A DNA stretch of 64,000 nucleotides, from assembly GCA_004794785.1 (NCBI GenBank), contig SJOL01004383.1:112256-176255 (forward strand). Reading direction: 5' to 3'. Under the pieces are notes generated by a model that searched no databases, was not told the origin of the DNA, and was given only the letters and a program-made list of their open reading frames with translations. Below, one piece after another: positions 1 to 14,200 of this stretch. The stretch is from Opisthorchis felineus (Eukaryota; Platyhelminthes; Trematoda; Opisthorchiida; Opisthorchiidae). Positions within the stretch are counted from its first letter, which is position 1. Each line of letters begins with the position of its first letter. Made by a program: the position numbers and the translations under genes.

Positions 1-3000
1 CGGTTCCGCATTTTACAAAATGCCAGCTCGTCCTTTGTGTCTCCTGTAGTCAACTTTTTGGAAAATATTTGAGATCTCTTTTCCAGATAACACCGAATCC
101 TTTTCGGTAGCTTGCGGCTCATCCGGCTGCGTGCTGGTTTTCTTGGGGCGAACATCGCCTAGGCCTCGTAAACTTTCTGGACAATGGTCCTGTATAAGTC
201 TTCTACTGAGGCTGGTCTCATTTTAAAGTGTTCGAGAACCTATTAACTCCACTTGCAGCGTCGGGCACGCAGATTCCTCCACAAGCGGTCGTTTCGTTTG
301 TCTGGTGAACTGTTGTCCTGTAAACCCATTCTCATCGCCACAGTTCTCACGGTGCTCAGGAGTCCCGGTGCCGGGACAAATTATGATGTCAAACCCCAAA
401 CCACCTGTTCATTCTTGTCCCTTGTTAATAGGGAGGCGAACTTATTACCGAGGGCTTACTTTCTCCACTGAACGAAATACACAGCCTCGGCCAAATCTGT
501 CATGGCAGTCAAGAAGGCTGATGGAACGATTTGATTGCTCACAGACTTATGCGGTGTTCGTAATGCCGAACGAGAAATGCAGGTCTGCCCTTCAAGCAGG
601 ATAGGCTGAAGCGTCCCTTCAGAATCGCTTCGCATGTTTTTGGAGAGTCTTGGCTGCCGTCACACATCGTAGTTCGTTATAGTGCGCTCGACTGCCCTTT
701 GTTGTCAGGAAGGCGCAAACCACGTGTCAACAAATCGTGATTACGATGATGAAGGCTTTTTGAAAATTGCTGCTCACTTGAGTATTCTATTCTTTATGAG
801 TTCATCCACTGAAGAGTCCATTATGTTCCTGGTTGTACTTAAAAATATGGCTTCATGGCGCGCCATCGTTATGGGACTAAAAAGGTTCTTGCCCATCATC
901 ACCGACGAACACGGCTGACAACCAGCTGCCAAGACGATTGACGCCACCAACCCTACACTATCACTTGCCAGTGTGACATACGGGTCGTTCTGGTCCCTGC
1001 AACTTTTCTTGCTAGGAATAGGTCATCTTCAATTTCAGTGAACATGTTACTCACCGAAAATGAAGCAGACATAATCAGAAAATATTCACGCGTCTTTTAC
1101 TCCCTTGTTTGCTTTGTTTGAATGATCACCGCCTCTTTCATCATCATCGACGGCTGTATATTGATGACATACGTAGTGCCTGACTGCACTGTTTTGTTTT
1201 CAGTGTGCGCTGTCCTTCCGAGGTGGCAGTTTTAGCATCTAAAGCATCCCATCAAGGAGCATCTGGGGCGGATAAAAGAAAGCCTTGTGCTCACAATTGC
1301 AACTGGTGGACCCTATTGGGCCTATAGATTGACCAGGCTTTCGCGTGTTGCCTGCAGTGTGATGATTGCTGCAATGAGTGGCAACGCTTGTCTCTGGTTC
1401 ACTTTGAGTGAACATTTCTCTCGGTAAGTCGACACGTAAGCAGGGCCTACAAATGGTTGCCGGAATCCTTCCAGTTGACACGCCCACATCCGCTACCATG
1501 GTCCTGAAGCTCAGGTGTTTATCCGGTTGCTTTAGAACTGTGACGCCAGTAGTCAGCACCGCCGCTCTAAATTCTGACTCCAGTGCGGTCTATCTCATAA
1601 CTGCTTACCGCCGTTCCATCTGAAGTCTAGTGGTTAGGTGGAGCAAATCGCTACCATACTGAAGGGGACCATTCAGTGGTCAAGACCAGAGGGACCGAGA
1701 GAGGCCAATCACTGGGAGCAATTATAGACTTAATTTCACGAAAAGTATGGAGCTTTCACGATGAAGAACTTCACAGGTTGTTAGTCTGGTCACACTGCAC
1801 ATTTAGGCGGCATGTTATTTATACCAGGCGGGCTAAGTAAGCAAACTTTCCAGGTAACACAACCTCGCTGATTCTTTCGTAACTTTCAGTTTATCAGTAA
1901 GTCATAAACCTAAAAAATTGCAGATAACTTTTACACATTTTCTAATGCATCTTCCTCCAACCTGGTTACATGGACACTTCCTATCAGCTTTGCTTACCCG
2001 ATATAAGAAATTTGAAGAATCCGTCCACAAAATTATACTTTTTGGAGAAGGTATGATACATTTTTCTAAAAAGACTCCACTATACATCACGGTGAATGGC
2101 TTCCACCATCAGATATGCGCAAATAGTCGGGAGATATTTGGGTCTCCTCTGATAGGAAGTATAAACTAAACCAATGACCACCAACGGCCATTTCTCTTCA
2201 TAGCCGTGCCCGTTGTCGCTTTGCCATGCCTGCGCCTGAAAACCATGAACCCGCCATTAGCGCAATATTTCTCTATTTGCCTAATGCACCGGTACAACCC
2301 TACGGAATAGTCATCTATTTCGTTTTCCGTGGGCCAAGTTCGTTCGACGATGAATCAGAAATGAACAATGTATATTCTAATAAAACTTTGGTAAAGGTGA
2401 CGAAATATCTCACTGTTATAAAGGCAAACGTCCTACCTGTTCAAACAACCCCACTGTCAATAATGAAGGATCTGTGTGTACACTGAGGTTTTGATGTCAG
2501 GATTCGGTGATTAAATGTAATACAGGACGCAAACAAAGTCGAAGCCTAAGACGGGTGTAAACCTGCAAGTCGTAATCCTGTGCAGACTAGAACCCGAGTG
2601 TTCAAGGGCTTCATTCGTCTTCAAACATATGCTCATGGATGCAGCCGTAGCGACGACCTATTGAGTTCTCTTACACCTGGTGTGAAACCTGTTCCTTTAG
2701 ACCACTAAATTCTTACTTCATTTAACTTGTGCTTGCCGATTCTTATACCCCGTAGCCAAATAGAGACGGCAGTGCCGTCGCCCTCGTCATAAATTATGAC
2801 AGTCATGTCCTCGGCCTCAGTGGCACACTCACCAACTGCCGGCTTCATTCTTGGAGCTGTACCAGCCCACGTACTTGCGTACGTGGGTCAAATCTTCCAT
2901 GATTTTCATTGTCTGGTTGTGATAAAGAAGGGCCTTTACATCTAGGATGCATCTAACACGATAAAATGCGCTCTCCACTTCACGCCATCATACTGAGTCA

Positions 3001-3110
3001 CAATCCAACTTCTGCAGAGGGCCCAGGCCTACTTCAACCCTCATTGACTCGTCTACACAGTGTTAGGCCCCCCTCAATCAACGCTGAACACGAGCCCAGC
3101 TAGCCATACT
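1..3110. other. Non-coding stretch, no gene recognised
   Basis: Both strands are broken by frequent stops; the longest open frames are about 100 codons and show no domain, no repeat and no splice-linked continuation. I see no RT, SINE or ribozyme motif here. It is best described as intergenic or old repeat sequence without recognisable content. Confidence 0.5.
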
Positions 3111-4062
3111 TTAATAATAATAATAATGCTTATTTCTAATTTCGTAGGGAACATACTGATTGAGGCATGATCAGCCGTTATAACGGGAACGTGGCGAACA
3201 ACGACACAACGGGGGGAGGTAAGACCAAAGAGGCAGGTTTACCACATGATAAGTAATCGCAGATTGTTGAAAACGAAAAACACGAACGATGGGGCATGAA
3301 GTACGACTATTTCAATGATTTCAACTAAAACTGAAATACCCTGGCCGTGAGCAACCTTTGGCGGTTGATTTAATGGCCAGGGTCATGAAACACACAGGTG
3401 GAGACAAAGAGCTGGGAAAATTCAAAGTGGAGACAAACGGCTAGATTCGTTTCGAAAACCTGGTTTACACTGAAACTGAGTGAGCTCACTGAATTCACTG
3501 TCGGGGTTTTTTCTGGCGTTAAACATGTTTGCGAGGGAGAGGTGCTATTGCATGAAGCCGGGCAAGCATCGACAGTAAAATCATTGAACATGTGGAAGGG
3601 GCACATTGAAATTGCAAAACCGGGATGTTTAAGTCTAAACGTGGCGTTTGGCGGGTAAGATGAAACTCTTCCCAGAGGCAACTGTGGCCATGTAATAAGT
3701 TGTTCATACTTGCAGGTAGAGGAACGACTAGGCGGGAGGGCGCATTCAAGAGCACAAAGGAAATAGTTGCGGGCGTGTCGTCGTTGCATTGATTCGGTGC
3801 GGTTTCTGGACAGCTTCATACCGGACGTCATGGTTGAGTTGATCGGGCTTGGGATGTGCAATTCTGTGGGCAGCGGGATTTTTGGTTGGCCATGGGGGTC
3901 CTTTGGGGTGTAAAAAGCCAATGCAGGAATATAGGCAGTTTTGGTTTGTTTGGAGATCCGCTTAGATGCAAAACACAGACCGGTTCGAGTGGATATAGAC
4001 CATGTAGGGCTTTTGAAGCTTTGGAAGATTAAGGAATGGGGTAAGGTCAGTGTATCGTCCAT
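3111..4062 (-). repeat. Retroelement 3' end with (ATT)n tail, copy 1
   Basis: Read on the minus strand this segment aligns by eye with the plus strand at 16.2-17.4 kb. Shared blocks include a TTTCAGTTTTAGTT stretch, a GATCATGCCT stretch and a final (ATT)n run at 3111-3127, matching the (TTA)n run at the end of the other copy. The segment is open for 230 codons on the minus strand, Ser/Pro-rich without a known domain, and that reading direction (VSSLSFSVNQVFETN) resembles the other copy (VSLLSFNLNHIFGNK), so minus is probably the element's sense strand. A microsatellite 3' tail is typical of non-LTR retrotransposons. A CR1-like RT lies upstream on the same strand at 5.95-7.33 kb; whether both belong to one element is not shown. 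Confidence 0.6.
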
Positions 4063-5949
4063 AACTTTGACATTTGAAATTCCCCACGTTTCTTGTCCCT
4101 ATTTGTAACCCCCGCTCCAATTTTGTGCTTAGTGCGTCTACATGAACTGACGTTTGTTTGTCCTTACCACTTCACCCATTTGGCCTTGAGGTCATCCAGC
4201 CATTTGTGGCCGACCTTACGCACTTGTGACTGTCTCACGTGGGAGCTTGTTTGCTCATCTGGTTCGTACTTTTGTAGTCCAAGTGGACCATTTGTTGTTG
4301 ACGAGTATCTACTGTCGAGGTTTGTACATTTTGTGAATTGACGTCTTATGTTAATAGTACCGTATAGAAACCCAGCTCCGACTTTGTTTTGCCTTCCCGG
4401 AGGTTCTGGTATTACGCGTCACTCGAAGATACCGTTTGCTCGTTACAGTCGGTAAGGCCTGGTGAGTTCAAGGAGGCAGCAGATAGGATTAAGTCCATCA
4501 GAAGAAAGAATAACTTGAAGTTAATCACAGTCAGGATCGTGAGAACAAGTAGTTCAGTGAGATAGGATAGGGGTTGGGTTTATGCCCAGCAATCAAGGAC
4601 TGGCTAAGCTTGCCAGTATGATACCAGTATTGTACAGGTGGCACAAAAAACAGTATAACTAAGCACAGAGGTGGTTTGATAAGCGACGGCAGACACACAA
4701 GGACTGGTGGGGATATAATCTTTAAAATGATGGACTAGTTTACCAAAAAATTGCAACGTGAGTTGGACAGTAACATGAATTTGGATGAATAGCGAATATA
4801 AGAGAAAAGGACACCAGTTCCCTGAACACTGATGTAGGCTTCAAACAACAAGTGGCTCATGGCGAAAGAAGCCTGAAGTCGCAAGTCCTGAATGCTACTA
4901 GTAAAGGATCACGTACTTAACTGTGGTATCAATAGTTATTTTGTGCGACCACGCAGAGGAGCAGTAGAGAGAAATGTGTTTTATGTTTGACTGACGAAAT
5001 GGGCTTTCATGCGGTACAACCCGAAATGAGACGCAGGTGACTACAGTTTTTCACGTCGCTGTAAGCCATGAGTGCCATAGGGCATTATCGGGGTATCCCA
5101 CATATATATATAGTCGATTTCCCATCATCTGTAACGTGAACTGCTGCCATATTTGTGACACGCGAGAAAAGTTCCAACCAGCAACTACACGCAGACAACA
5201 ACAGTGCTCTTTTATGGATTTACTAAATTAAATGCTAGGCTCAGAACCACCAGCGGTGGTTAATGCACCCATGATGCTGGAGGAGAGGTTGGTATGCGAA
5301 CTCACCATGGTGCGAGGTAACAGGGTGACCCTCCATGCAGGGCGTACCCGACCACCACACAAGTTTTATCATCCCTCATGCACGCTACCAGATCTGTAAG
5401 GTGGAAAACCACCGAGCGGTCACAAATGCGGCTTGCGCATTATTAAATAACTCCAGGTAGTATATAGTTCTTCTAGTCGGGGAAAAGCCGGGCCAGTGAA
5501 AAAGTTCAGCCAATTCGGACAGGCAAATAGCTAACAGTCGCTGGTAGAGGCAGATCGCGTAGGAGGCAAATGGAATGACAACTGCCAATGGGACAATGGG
5601 AATAGAATTAAAATACCCAGGGAAAGTGCTTTATGGCTAAATGGTGACGAAGGGTTGGCGTAAGCTACCATGTCAATAGAGGCGCACCGCGATAACGTAT
5701 GTGAGTGTTTAGTGGGCTGTGGAGCGATAATGGAATTTCAATCCTTGCGCATCATCACCTGGGCTATTTATTTTTGACGTATAGTTCGCTGAAGGAACGA
5801 AGAGAACGCTGAATTTTGTTTTGCCTATGTTGGTAAAGCTAGGCTAATCAAAGCGCCAGTCATTAGACGGAACGGAGAGTAAACCAGGGCAGGGACTTGA
5901 CTAGAACGAGGTATAAGTTGTCTCGTATAGAAGAAGCAGGCCAGTAACA
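4063..5949. other. Unassigned stretch between LINE body and retroelement tail
   Basis: No domain or RNA is recognised. On the minus strand it lies between the C-terminal region of a CR1-like LINE and the (ATT)n-tailed segment, so it could be a long 3' untranslated part or several unrelated pieces. A short (TA)n run occurs near 5103-5111. Confidence 0.35.
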
Positions 5950-7330
5950 CGACACATTCGGAAAAAGCGGACATTCAACAGACCATATTGTCTTTAAGGA
6001 AGTCAAGGAGATAGCAGGATATAATAACAGGATGTTTTACTTGCCCACTAACTAATACGCCGTTACATTCAAAAGTGCACTGGACCCGACTCATACAGGA
6101 GATCCGGGAGTAGTTGGGTATTAAGTAAGTCGGGAGCAGTTTCACAAATGAGAAATTTATCCACGGACTGCAAAAAACCATGATGTTGCGTGTTATTTTG
6201 CAGCTGTTTGGTGAGACTGTTTCAGATGCGAACGTGGTAAACTAAGAAAAAGTGGTGGCGTAGGTTGGTACGAGCTGGAGGGCATAGTAAGAGGTTGCTG
6301 GAGTTGCGGAATCTATAGCGAGGATATGAATTACCGTTTGGCCTGCAATAAAATCATTTGTATCAGCAGGCGGTGCAAGAGATTTAGATTTAGCTTAGAC
6401 CGGCTGAGCTATAGTCGTTCAAGGCCCAAAGTTTGACATCAGGGGCGGTAGGAGAGAGGACTGAACTGTGGGAACAACTTTTTCGCGGGTGAGCATTGGA
6501 CACTTTCAAGGGCTAGTCTACAACTGGAAGAGAATGCGGGGCAGAATTTCATAACTGGTCGCACGCATAGGTTAAAAATTGCAAACATTGTACCCAGAAG
6601 GTGAAAGGGCGAAATACTAAAAAGCTAACCCTAGGTGCTCGGGCAGGAACAGGACTAGGTGAAAAAAGCTGGAGGTACAAGAGTATCTTTGACCTCTGTG
6701 AAATGAGTTAGCGGTTTGCCAATAATTGAGAACGCATCAGCTCGGAGAAAACAGCAGCAGGAATTTATTTTGGACCTTGCGGAAGAAAAGCTAAGGACAG
6801 AGAAATCTGATTAGCGAGTCAGTGGGTCTAGGTCATGTTGAATCTGGTGAAATTTGAGAGCTTGTGCAGAGGGAGAAAATGTCTAGGCGATTTTTATATC
6901 CTCCAAAAATAGGAGGGCCCTTTCATGGCACCCTGCGCCGAAGACTTCGTCAATACACAGCATAGTGAGGATTGGGACCTAGCACACTACCTTGAGCGAC
7001 GCCACTAATGATCGGTAGTGGAGATGATTGTTTGTCTCCAATTTGTTTTATTTGTGTCCTGTCGGATGGGTAGGAGTTGAACCACTGAAATAGGGTTCAA
7101 ATGATGTCCACCATACTAAGTTTATGTAGCAGGGATACATAAGGGACCTGGTCAAAATGTTTTTGGATATCCGCGTAAACTATTACAGTGGAGTGTCCGG
7201 CTTCGTAAGCTGCTGTGATGGTCTCAAAGAAGTGAAGCTGACAGAAAACCCGCTTAAACGAGCTAGCTACAACAGCACGTACGCTTGAACCACGATGTTC
7301 GGTACGGTCCTCTCGCACCTCTACCCTACC
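5950..7330 (-). pseudogene. CR1-like LINE, decayed reverse transcriptase and C-terminal region
   Basis: The minus-strand translation at 7097-7318 contains YADIQKHFDQVP followed by LLHKLS, matching the first catalytic region of CR1/Jockey-type LINE reverse transcriptases (D-x-x-K-x-F-D-x-V-x-H). After an in-frame stop it continues with WFNSYPSDRTQ and SGVAQGSVLGP, the canonical S-G-V-P-Q-G-S-V-L-G-P block, then degenerate sequence. Further downstream, about 6.0-6.35 kb, frames read RTNLRHHFF and LQSVDKFLI, like the C-terminal segment of CR1-type proteins. Stops and frameshifts occur throughout, so this is a dead copy. No endonuclease domain is seen upstream, so it looks 5' truncated near 7.33 kb. 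Confidence 0.75.
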
Positions 7331-8176
7331 TATTCATGAATGATTGCACAACCAACCACGGCTTTTGAGGTGCGCCATTAAGCAAATGAATGTCCCTTAT
7401 ATTCATATAATGCCACACGCGAACAATTCGACCGCATATTGCACCTCCCCACGACATCCACCTGATTATCGATTATCGTTTTTGAAGTGGATAGTGTTGC
7501 TTAGCTACAATGGTTAGAAATTGCAAACGCTCTTGTTTATCTCCTTTTCTGGGCCGCAGTCTACCTAAAATCCTAACGCTTTCTGGTTTACCTTTTTACC
7601 TTTTGCCCTACTTGGGGCCCCAATCCATATTCGGCTCTGTCATTGTCTCATCTGAATAACAGCTATACTCCAAGCTGTGGCCTCGATGGAGCCAAGAATA
7701 TTCTTGTTCCATACTGGCCTGGCTTTGTCAGGAGTCTTTGATCAATGCCAACAAGAACCCTAACGGCCAAACAAGACTGATGACTCGCTTGCAGTTTACC
7801 ATACCTCCACAATTTCCCCTCTGGCGTGCTAAACGCGCAAAGAAGACCGCGTCATCATGCTGAACTCGTGCGAAAACCCGAAGTCACAGGCCGCTCAACT
7901 GTACTGTAAGGTGCTTCTCCCACAAACACCAATTATTTTCATCGCACCATCGAGGTGCCATTACGCAGGTAACATATAGCTTTCCCGGCTCCCGGCGCAT
8001 CGTGTGCTGACTTTCATAAAATATATCCACGAAACTTACATGCCGTGATGAATTCCTTGCCAATGACTTTGATGGACGTCAGCTGCGATGACAGGAGGCT
8101 TTCTTCGCAAAAAAGTTGTAAACGGTTGCTCCATTTTGTCTACACCGACAAAGACAAAGTATCTATTTTCAAGAAG
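7331..8176. other. Non-coding stretch, no gene recognised
   Basis: Only short open frames and no recognised motif. Confidence 0.45.
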
Positions 8177-8254
8177 TACACTCATTTGCAAATCAACTTG
8201 GTTTTGCGAGAGACTCACTTGGAACCCAGCTGAATCTCTCGTTTGTGATGTTCC
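8177..8254 (+). repeat. Dispersed ~78-bp repeat, 5' module of the hammerhead element family, copy R1
   Basis: This segment is nearly identical to 28432-28510 on the same strand, beginning with TACACTCAT and ending with CTCGTTTGTGATGTT. A reverse-strand relative lies at 33927-33986. The other two copies sit in elements that carry a hammerhead ribozyme, but I find no hammerhead core near this one, so it is an orphan 5' module or a 3'-deleted copy. Confidence 0.75.
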
Positions 8255-11200
8255 CAACTATTGTTCATGTACATTTTCAAAGCATTTTTATCTCCAACGA
8301 AGGAGGAAATATACAGTGCAACCAGCTTTTTCGAACCATCTTATAACGCTTTAACAGACAAATCATGCTGAGACACAACAGTCAATAAAATCCGTATTCC
8401 GCACCCCAATTGGACCGTGAGTGCTATAAGACAAATTTTATCAAAGATGTAACCCCAAACTAAGGAATTTCGATACGAAAAACACTGTGTTGACCGAAAT
8501 GAAATCTAACCTTGCCTAATTAAATGAATTTGCTTGGGGAAGTTAGGGTTTGCTGCAGGGCGGCGTGACCAACTTTTGGCGCACCAAAAAGTAAATAAAG
8601 GATGTACGTGTGAACGTGGCTGAAAGCTGACGTGCAGCATTGCTAAAATAGTTATAGAAAAGCTGTGTAATGCCAAAAGCTTGTGTGCAGTATAACAAGG
8701 ATTAGAATTGTGATTAGATAAAGGGCTTAAAGCTCGTGTTTTTGATACCGGAATATTAGCGTAAACACCTGTTGTTCTCAGATATGTAACTCGATGTTGA
8801 AGGGTGAGTGGAATTTCCTGACGGGAGTAGCACTTTGTGGTGAGCATTCACTGGTTGCAAATCTCCTGCTGCATCGCATCCTTGAAATGAAAACCGTTTA
8901 TCAACGGGTGAATGGACGTGTTCTTGAAGGCAGTGAGTTTGTCTTAGATACGAGAGCCTAGTCAGTGACAGCGACGTTTCTCTCTAAGATACCGCGCATT
9001 CTGGCAACTACCGCCGGTGTGAAAAATGGACTGATTGCACAATATAAGTAATCAAAAAATCCAGGGAACTGTTATTTTAACCGTACTGTGTGGAAAGAAG
9101 TTTGATGCGTGACAGATACAATGAAAAATAGAAGGGATGCTTTCATAATCCACCCACGATATGCAGCACACATGGTGCCCGTGCACTCTGAACTGAGAAA
9201 AAACAGCACGCCAGTGCAGTCGTAATTATATCATCCCTGTGCCTGCCCACCAAGAGGAGCTAAAAATGTTATGACTGGTTGCCACGGCACCAGTCACACA
9301 CATTGCATTTGAGACAAAATATTGAAGACACAAATCATCCTCAGTCAGTTCCCAACGATCGTCATAATAGTTGGCGTGTTCTTCACGCTCACGCATCAGC
9401 CATTCCTGTTTTGCGCAACCTTCTCAACAAAGCGCCGAGTGTTTGCGTTTTCCAGTGGCCATCTGTGCTGATTTGCCAAGAGGAACTGTTAATTACGCAA
9501 AACCCACCTGTCTGAGAGCAATATTAACTAATTGGCCGACTAGTGCACTATTAGCCGTATTATTTTTTGCCGCAAAATTTTCTACAAGCTACGCCCACCT
9601 CACTGTCAATAACCAATAATAAATGATACAGTAAGATGAAGTCCAAGTTGAAATCCGGGGCATGGATCCTAACGTTCTCAAAACTGACTACGGTTATGGG
9701 GGTGAATAAAATGTATCGGCAGACAGGCGGAGCGACAAGGTGCATAGCAGCGGTCAACGCTTGACCGCAGCTGAAAAGTTTATCGGAAAATACAGGAATA
9801 AGGAGCTAAAGTTTGATCAATTGGAATGGTCAGAAATCTTGTCTGAACCCAGATCTATGTTCTATCTGAAAGGAGGAAACACATTTTAGCCTTATTGTCT
9901 GTGATGAATGGCGGAGAGTAGAAGAGTGGACCTAACGTAAACCCAATGATACAGGTTTGAACAAGCACAATCTGTACGATGAATATACAACATATATGAA
10001 TATACAATGTGTAACTGGTGCAAGAATATCAACAAAACTGAATAACTAGTAGAGACAGTATTCAGTATGTAGTGCAAAAATGAACGTGAAGTCTCACAAA
10101 TTATTCAGCAATGTCCGTGGAGCTTTGTCCACCATATGTCTGTGGAAGCAGGGAGCCGCTGAGAGTGAATCTCTTATGGAATAAACACTTTGAGCCTCAC
10201 ATCTCGTTTGCTTCCTGGAGTGTGGCATTCGCTCACATATCTCCGATTGCTTTCCGCTGAAGATCTCGCGTTTTCTGGTTTAACTGTTGCTCGGTAGCTA
10301 CCCGATTAGTTCCCAGTAGTCAATGATTTGAATTTTGATTTTCAACGTCTTCGGTCTCCAGTGTGACTTGTCTGTCACGCTTTTTGTAGTCTCCCTGCTG
10401 CTTTGTGAGAAGGCTAGGTGCAGCTTTCCTGGTTCTTTACTCTAACAGGCAAGCAAATTATTTTGTTTTCTTACGACTCATCTATCTTAGCGCCACCGTG
10501 AATGTTTTCGCAGGTTTTTTTCGGCAAACGGCTTGCAATCTGGTAAATAATATAGTGAATAGAAGACACGTTGCAAGTATATCTGGATCACAATTAACGG
10601 TAAAGCATTAGCTGATGACCAAGACATCTGAGCATTTTAGTACCATACCTTCACAATTTAACTTTCAATAAGTGAATTGCTTGGGCTGATACACGGGCAT
10701 TTTCTCGGTTGAGGTAATGTCCGTTCCAGGCTCTGTTTAGGAAACTAAGCGGGAAGTTCATATGTGTTGGGTCCGTTGAATGGGTTCCTTCATATTTTTC
10801 CAGTCCAATAATAATGTTTATATTCATCTGATGCGCAAAACAAGGTTAGGCATGAGCACAACTGTATATTCAAAATAAAAGTGCAAAAAGGCCATTTGCG
10901 GTTGCTTCGAAGTGCATGGAAGTGAAACACACATAAAAATAGGCAACATCGAACATACGTGGCCAAAGTTCGTGTGACACAAATACAGTAGACATCTTGA
11001 ACGGTGAGAAACAGTTGGCATGTGGGCAGTATCACAGGAAGTTAGAACTGATAGATATACGGACTTTGGGATGACCGAAATAAAGTCAAGCATGCTTGTC
11101 GTAAAGAATCCGGCCGTTTTGGACTAAACCAAGTAACCGTTGCAAGTGATCTTCACGGTTCTTGCGTTGACTCTTGTATATGCTGCTAGTCAAATTGCTT

Positions 11201-14200
11201 TTTCTTGTTCTTTCGGCTTTAAATGATTCCCCAAGTTGTCTGTTTGATATACTATTGTAACGGTGGATACTACTGATGGGGCATGCGAGTGGTTTGTGGT
11301 TTCCTCATAACTCCGCCTTGATCTAATGGAAGGTGGGATTTATTACGGAATTTGTGGAACTGCTTTGCGGCAATCGTTTACAATTGCGTTATAGTTAATG
11401 AATATCAAGGAGAGTTCAAGAAGACGCGTTCAGGAGACCGGCATTCCGTTTTTCAAAAAACAAGGTGCATATGAAAGTTTGACTATCCTGTCCAATAGTC
11501 TGTAACCGTTTAGTGGTGTTTGGTGTTTTCTAACGAACAACTCCGTGGCGAAGGGTTTTATTTCTTGCACTATTACTGTGTTTCGTTGCTGAAACAATTG
11601 TTCCAATTTGTGCTCAACATGTGTTAATGAGTTTGTTGGATAACGTATTCTCATGAATGTCCAACGTCATTCACGTGCACGTAGAGACCAGCTCGACCTA
11701 TCATTCTCACAAAAGAAGTGAAGTTCAAGAGTTTTTAAGCATAAAAACGTAAAAGACTCCAGAGCAAAAGCCAACAGAATCTAACAAGTGGACAAAGAAC
11801 TCTGGTAAAAAATCAAGATCACGCGCTTTGAAGCCGGGAATGAAACAATAAGTCAGAAGATTTAACATATTGTTACTCAGATATTGTGCAAAAAAATTAC
11901 CTTTTGAACCGGCCAAGAGCCATAACGAGACAAAAGCAGCCAGTACGTCAATGGAACTGAGAAAAGTGAATCAACAAGTATAGGAGTTCAAATGGTCAAT
12001 CAAACGCCAGGGGGACGGATAGTAACGAAATTTTCCAGAGAAACTAAACTATTCAAACGACATTAAGGAACGGAATCACTAAAATGGGGCTAATTAACCG
12101 GACAAAAAGTCGCAAGGTATAAGAATCACGAAAACCAATCCTGAAAGGTTCAAAACAAAGGGTATATACAGTCACCTTGCGGATTTGAACCCTTTCTTAG
12201 AAGCTATATACGCTTAAACCGAGGTGAGGGCAGAGGGCTGCCGCAAACTTGTAATCACCCTCTCAGGGTGACGAAAATTTGGTAAACAACGTTCATGTGA
12301 TCGACTTTGGACGACCCACTAGAGCAGCCAACATTTACATACGCTTTCAATTAGAAGCTCCGCATTTTCATAAAAACTCTAAAATATCCTATATCAATGC
12401 ATCTTTTTAATTGCCCCTCTAAATATTTCTCTGGTAGTGGAATAAGAGCAGTACAAAAATATACTCCTCCGTTTTTTGAGACCTCCATTGAGTCCCTGAA
12501 CTTGTGGTGTGAAGCCTGTCTGGTACCCCTTGAAAAAAATATTAGAAGAAAAGCTATCGCTACCACAGATGTGGCAATCCATAGCTTAAATATCCCGTGT
12601 TTAACGATGCTTAACCTAGCCCCGGTTGTGATTCCTAAGTTGCTTATGGAAAACACGTCGCAGAACTGTGGAAGCAAACCCCTTTCTTTTTATGTAAATC
12701 TAGAAGAAGTAGACGAGTTCGACGGCGAGTGAGATGCACAGAGCAATCCGGACTACTTGACGTTAGCCAGGTGGGTAAACGTGAGGTAAGGCCTTGAGAT
12801 ACGTTTCTCAATAGGCTTCGGCGCCGCTCAGTATTCGCACAATGGAATTGATTTCTAGAAAGCTATGATATTTTCAAGGTTGCCACCTCATAGTGTAGAA
12901 TGTCTATAAATAATGAATTATTTTGCAAGCTGTCTGCAATGATAATTTGTTTGGCTGAGCGAAACTTCAAGGTCAATTAACACCACAGAGTGTGAATATG
13001 TTGCCTAATGTAATAAGAACTCGCAATTTGCGGAAAAAAGTGACCCATTTACAATGGACGGAATTTTCAGATAATTTTACAGCTGAAATAATTCGTTGAA
13101 CATTCTAGAATCTACGTGGCCCTTGTGGATGCAAAATATGCGGGGTGGCTCTCCTGTAAATAATTTTTGCTCAATAATCACTATTGCCATTTAAAACTGC
13201 GGAAGCCAAGTTCATTAATATCGGAAAAATCGCGCAAGTTTGCTGTTAAATAGCAGAGTGTTCCATTATAGTTTGCGAAATATGCCAGGAAGAATATGAC
13301 GTTGACCAACTAGCCACATGGATCCCACGTCGATCATAGCGGACAGCTGAATGAACCTAGCTGACACACACGACTAAACTGCGGCTAGGGTTACACGATG
13401 CCGTGAAGAAAGAAAAGGATACGGCTCCAACAACCGCATGTCATGCCACTTACGAAGCCATAGCACAGCAAGTTCAAAGGCGAATGTGCGCCGAAAATTT
13501 CGAAAGGAGATCAATTGAAACAAATGACTGCAGATTAGGGTGATTTTTGGTCTGGGCACATGTGCAACAAAATGCAACATTTTGGCGTAAAAAGTTTTAT
13601 CTCACTCGCGAAGGTTTTGCAGAAAAATGCGTTGTGCTTCCAACGCGCGACGGCATTGGCTGAAGACTACCCCTAATGTAAATGGGCGGGAACAATTCCG
13701 ATATACCAGTAGTAAACTTAGCAGTACACAATTTACAGCAGCCGTGATTATAACGCTTTCCTGGGTGTATAATGCGAAGTAATTAGCGTCGCATTCTTTG
13801 TCGTCAGCATTTGACAAAATATCACTGATATCACATAAGTGAAAGCTGGTCAAAGTGATAACTCTCACGTGGTCCTTCGGCACCTGACTTGTGGGGTTAT
13901 AACCCGCATTTATGGGCGTATGATAGTTGTGCCACCATTTCCCACGCAACAGTTGCGGTGGAAGGACCGCCAGAGATCCATGGGCTATCCAGGTTTTTGG
14001 TGCCTCGTGATCAAAGGAGCCCTAGCGTAAAAATGACCGACCTAATTCGTGGAGGCTAAATGCGTGGCTACACCATGTTTCAACATGTACAAGCGCTTCT
14101 AAACAAACAGTCCCGTGCTGCTTATGAGTCAGAAAATTGTTCGCTTTTATTTAGCCCAAATTATGTGCCTAAATTAATAATGGCTAACAGCGGATAAATA

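Noticed and set aside
3370..4062. 230-codon open frame on the minus strand as a host gene
   Set aside because: It lies wholly in a repeat that recurs at 16.2-17.4 kb and ends at an ATT tail; no domain is visible.
12351..12732. Overlapping open frames of 108 and 111 codons on opposite strands
   Set aside because: No domain, no splice partner and no repeat match; lengths are within chance.
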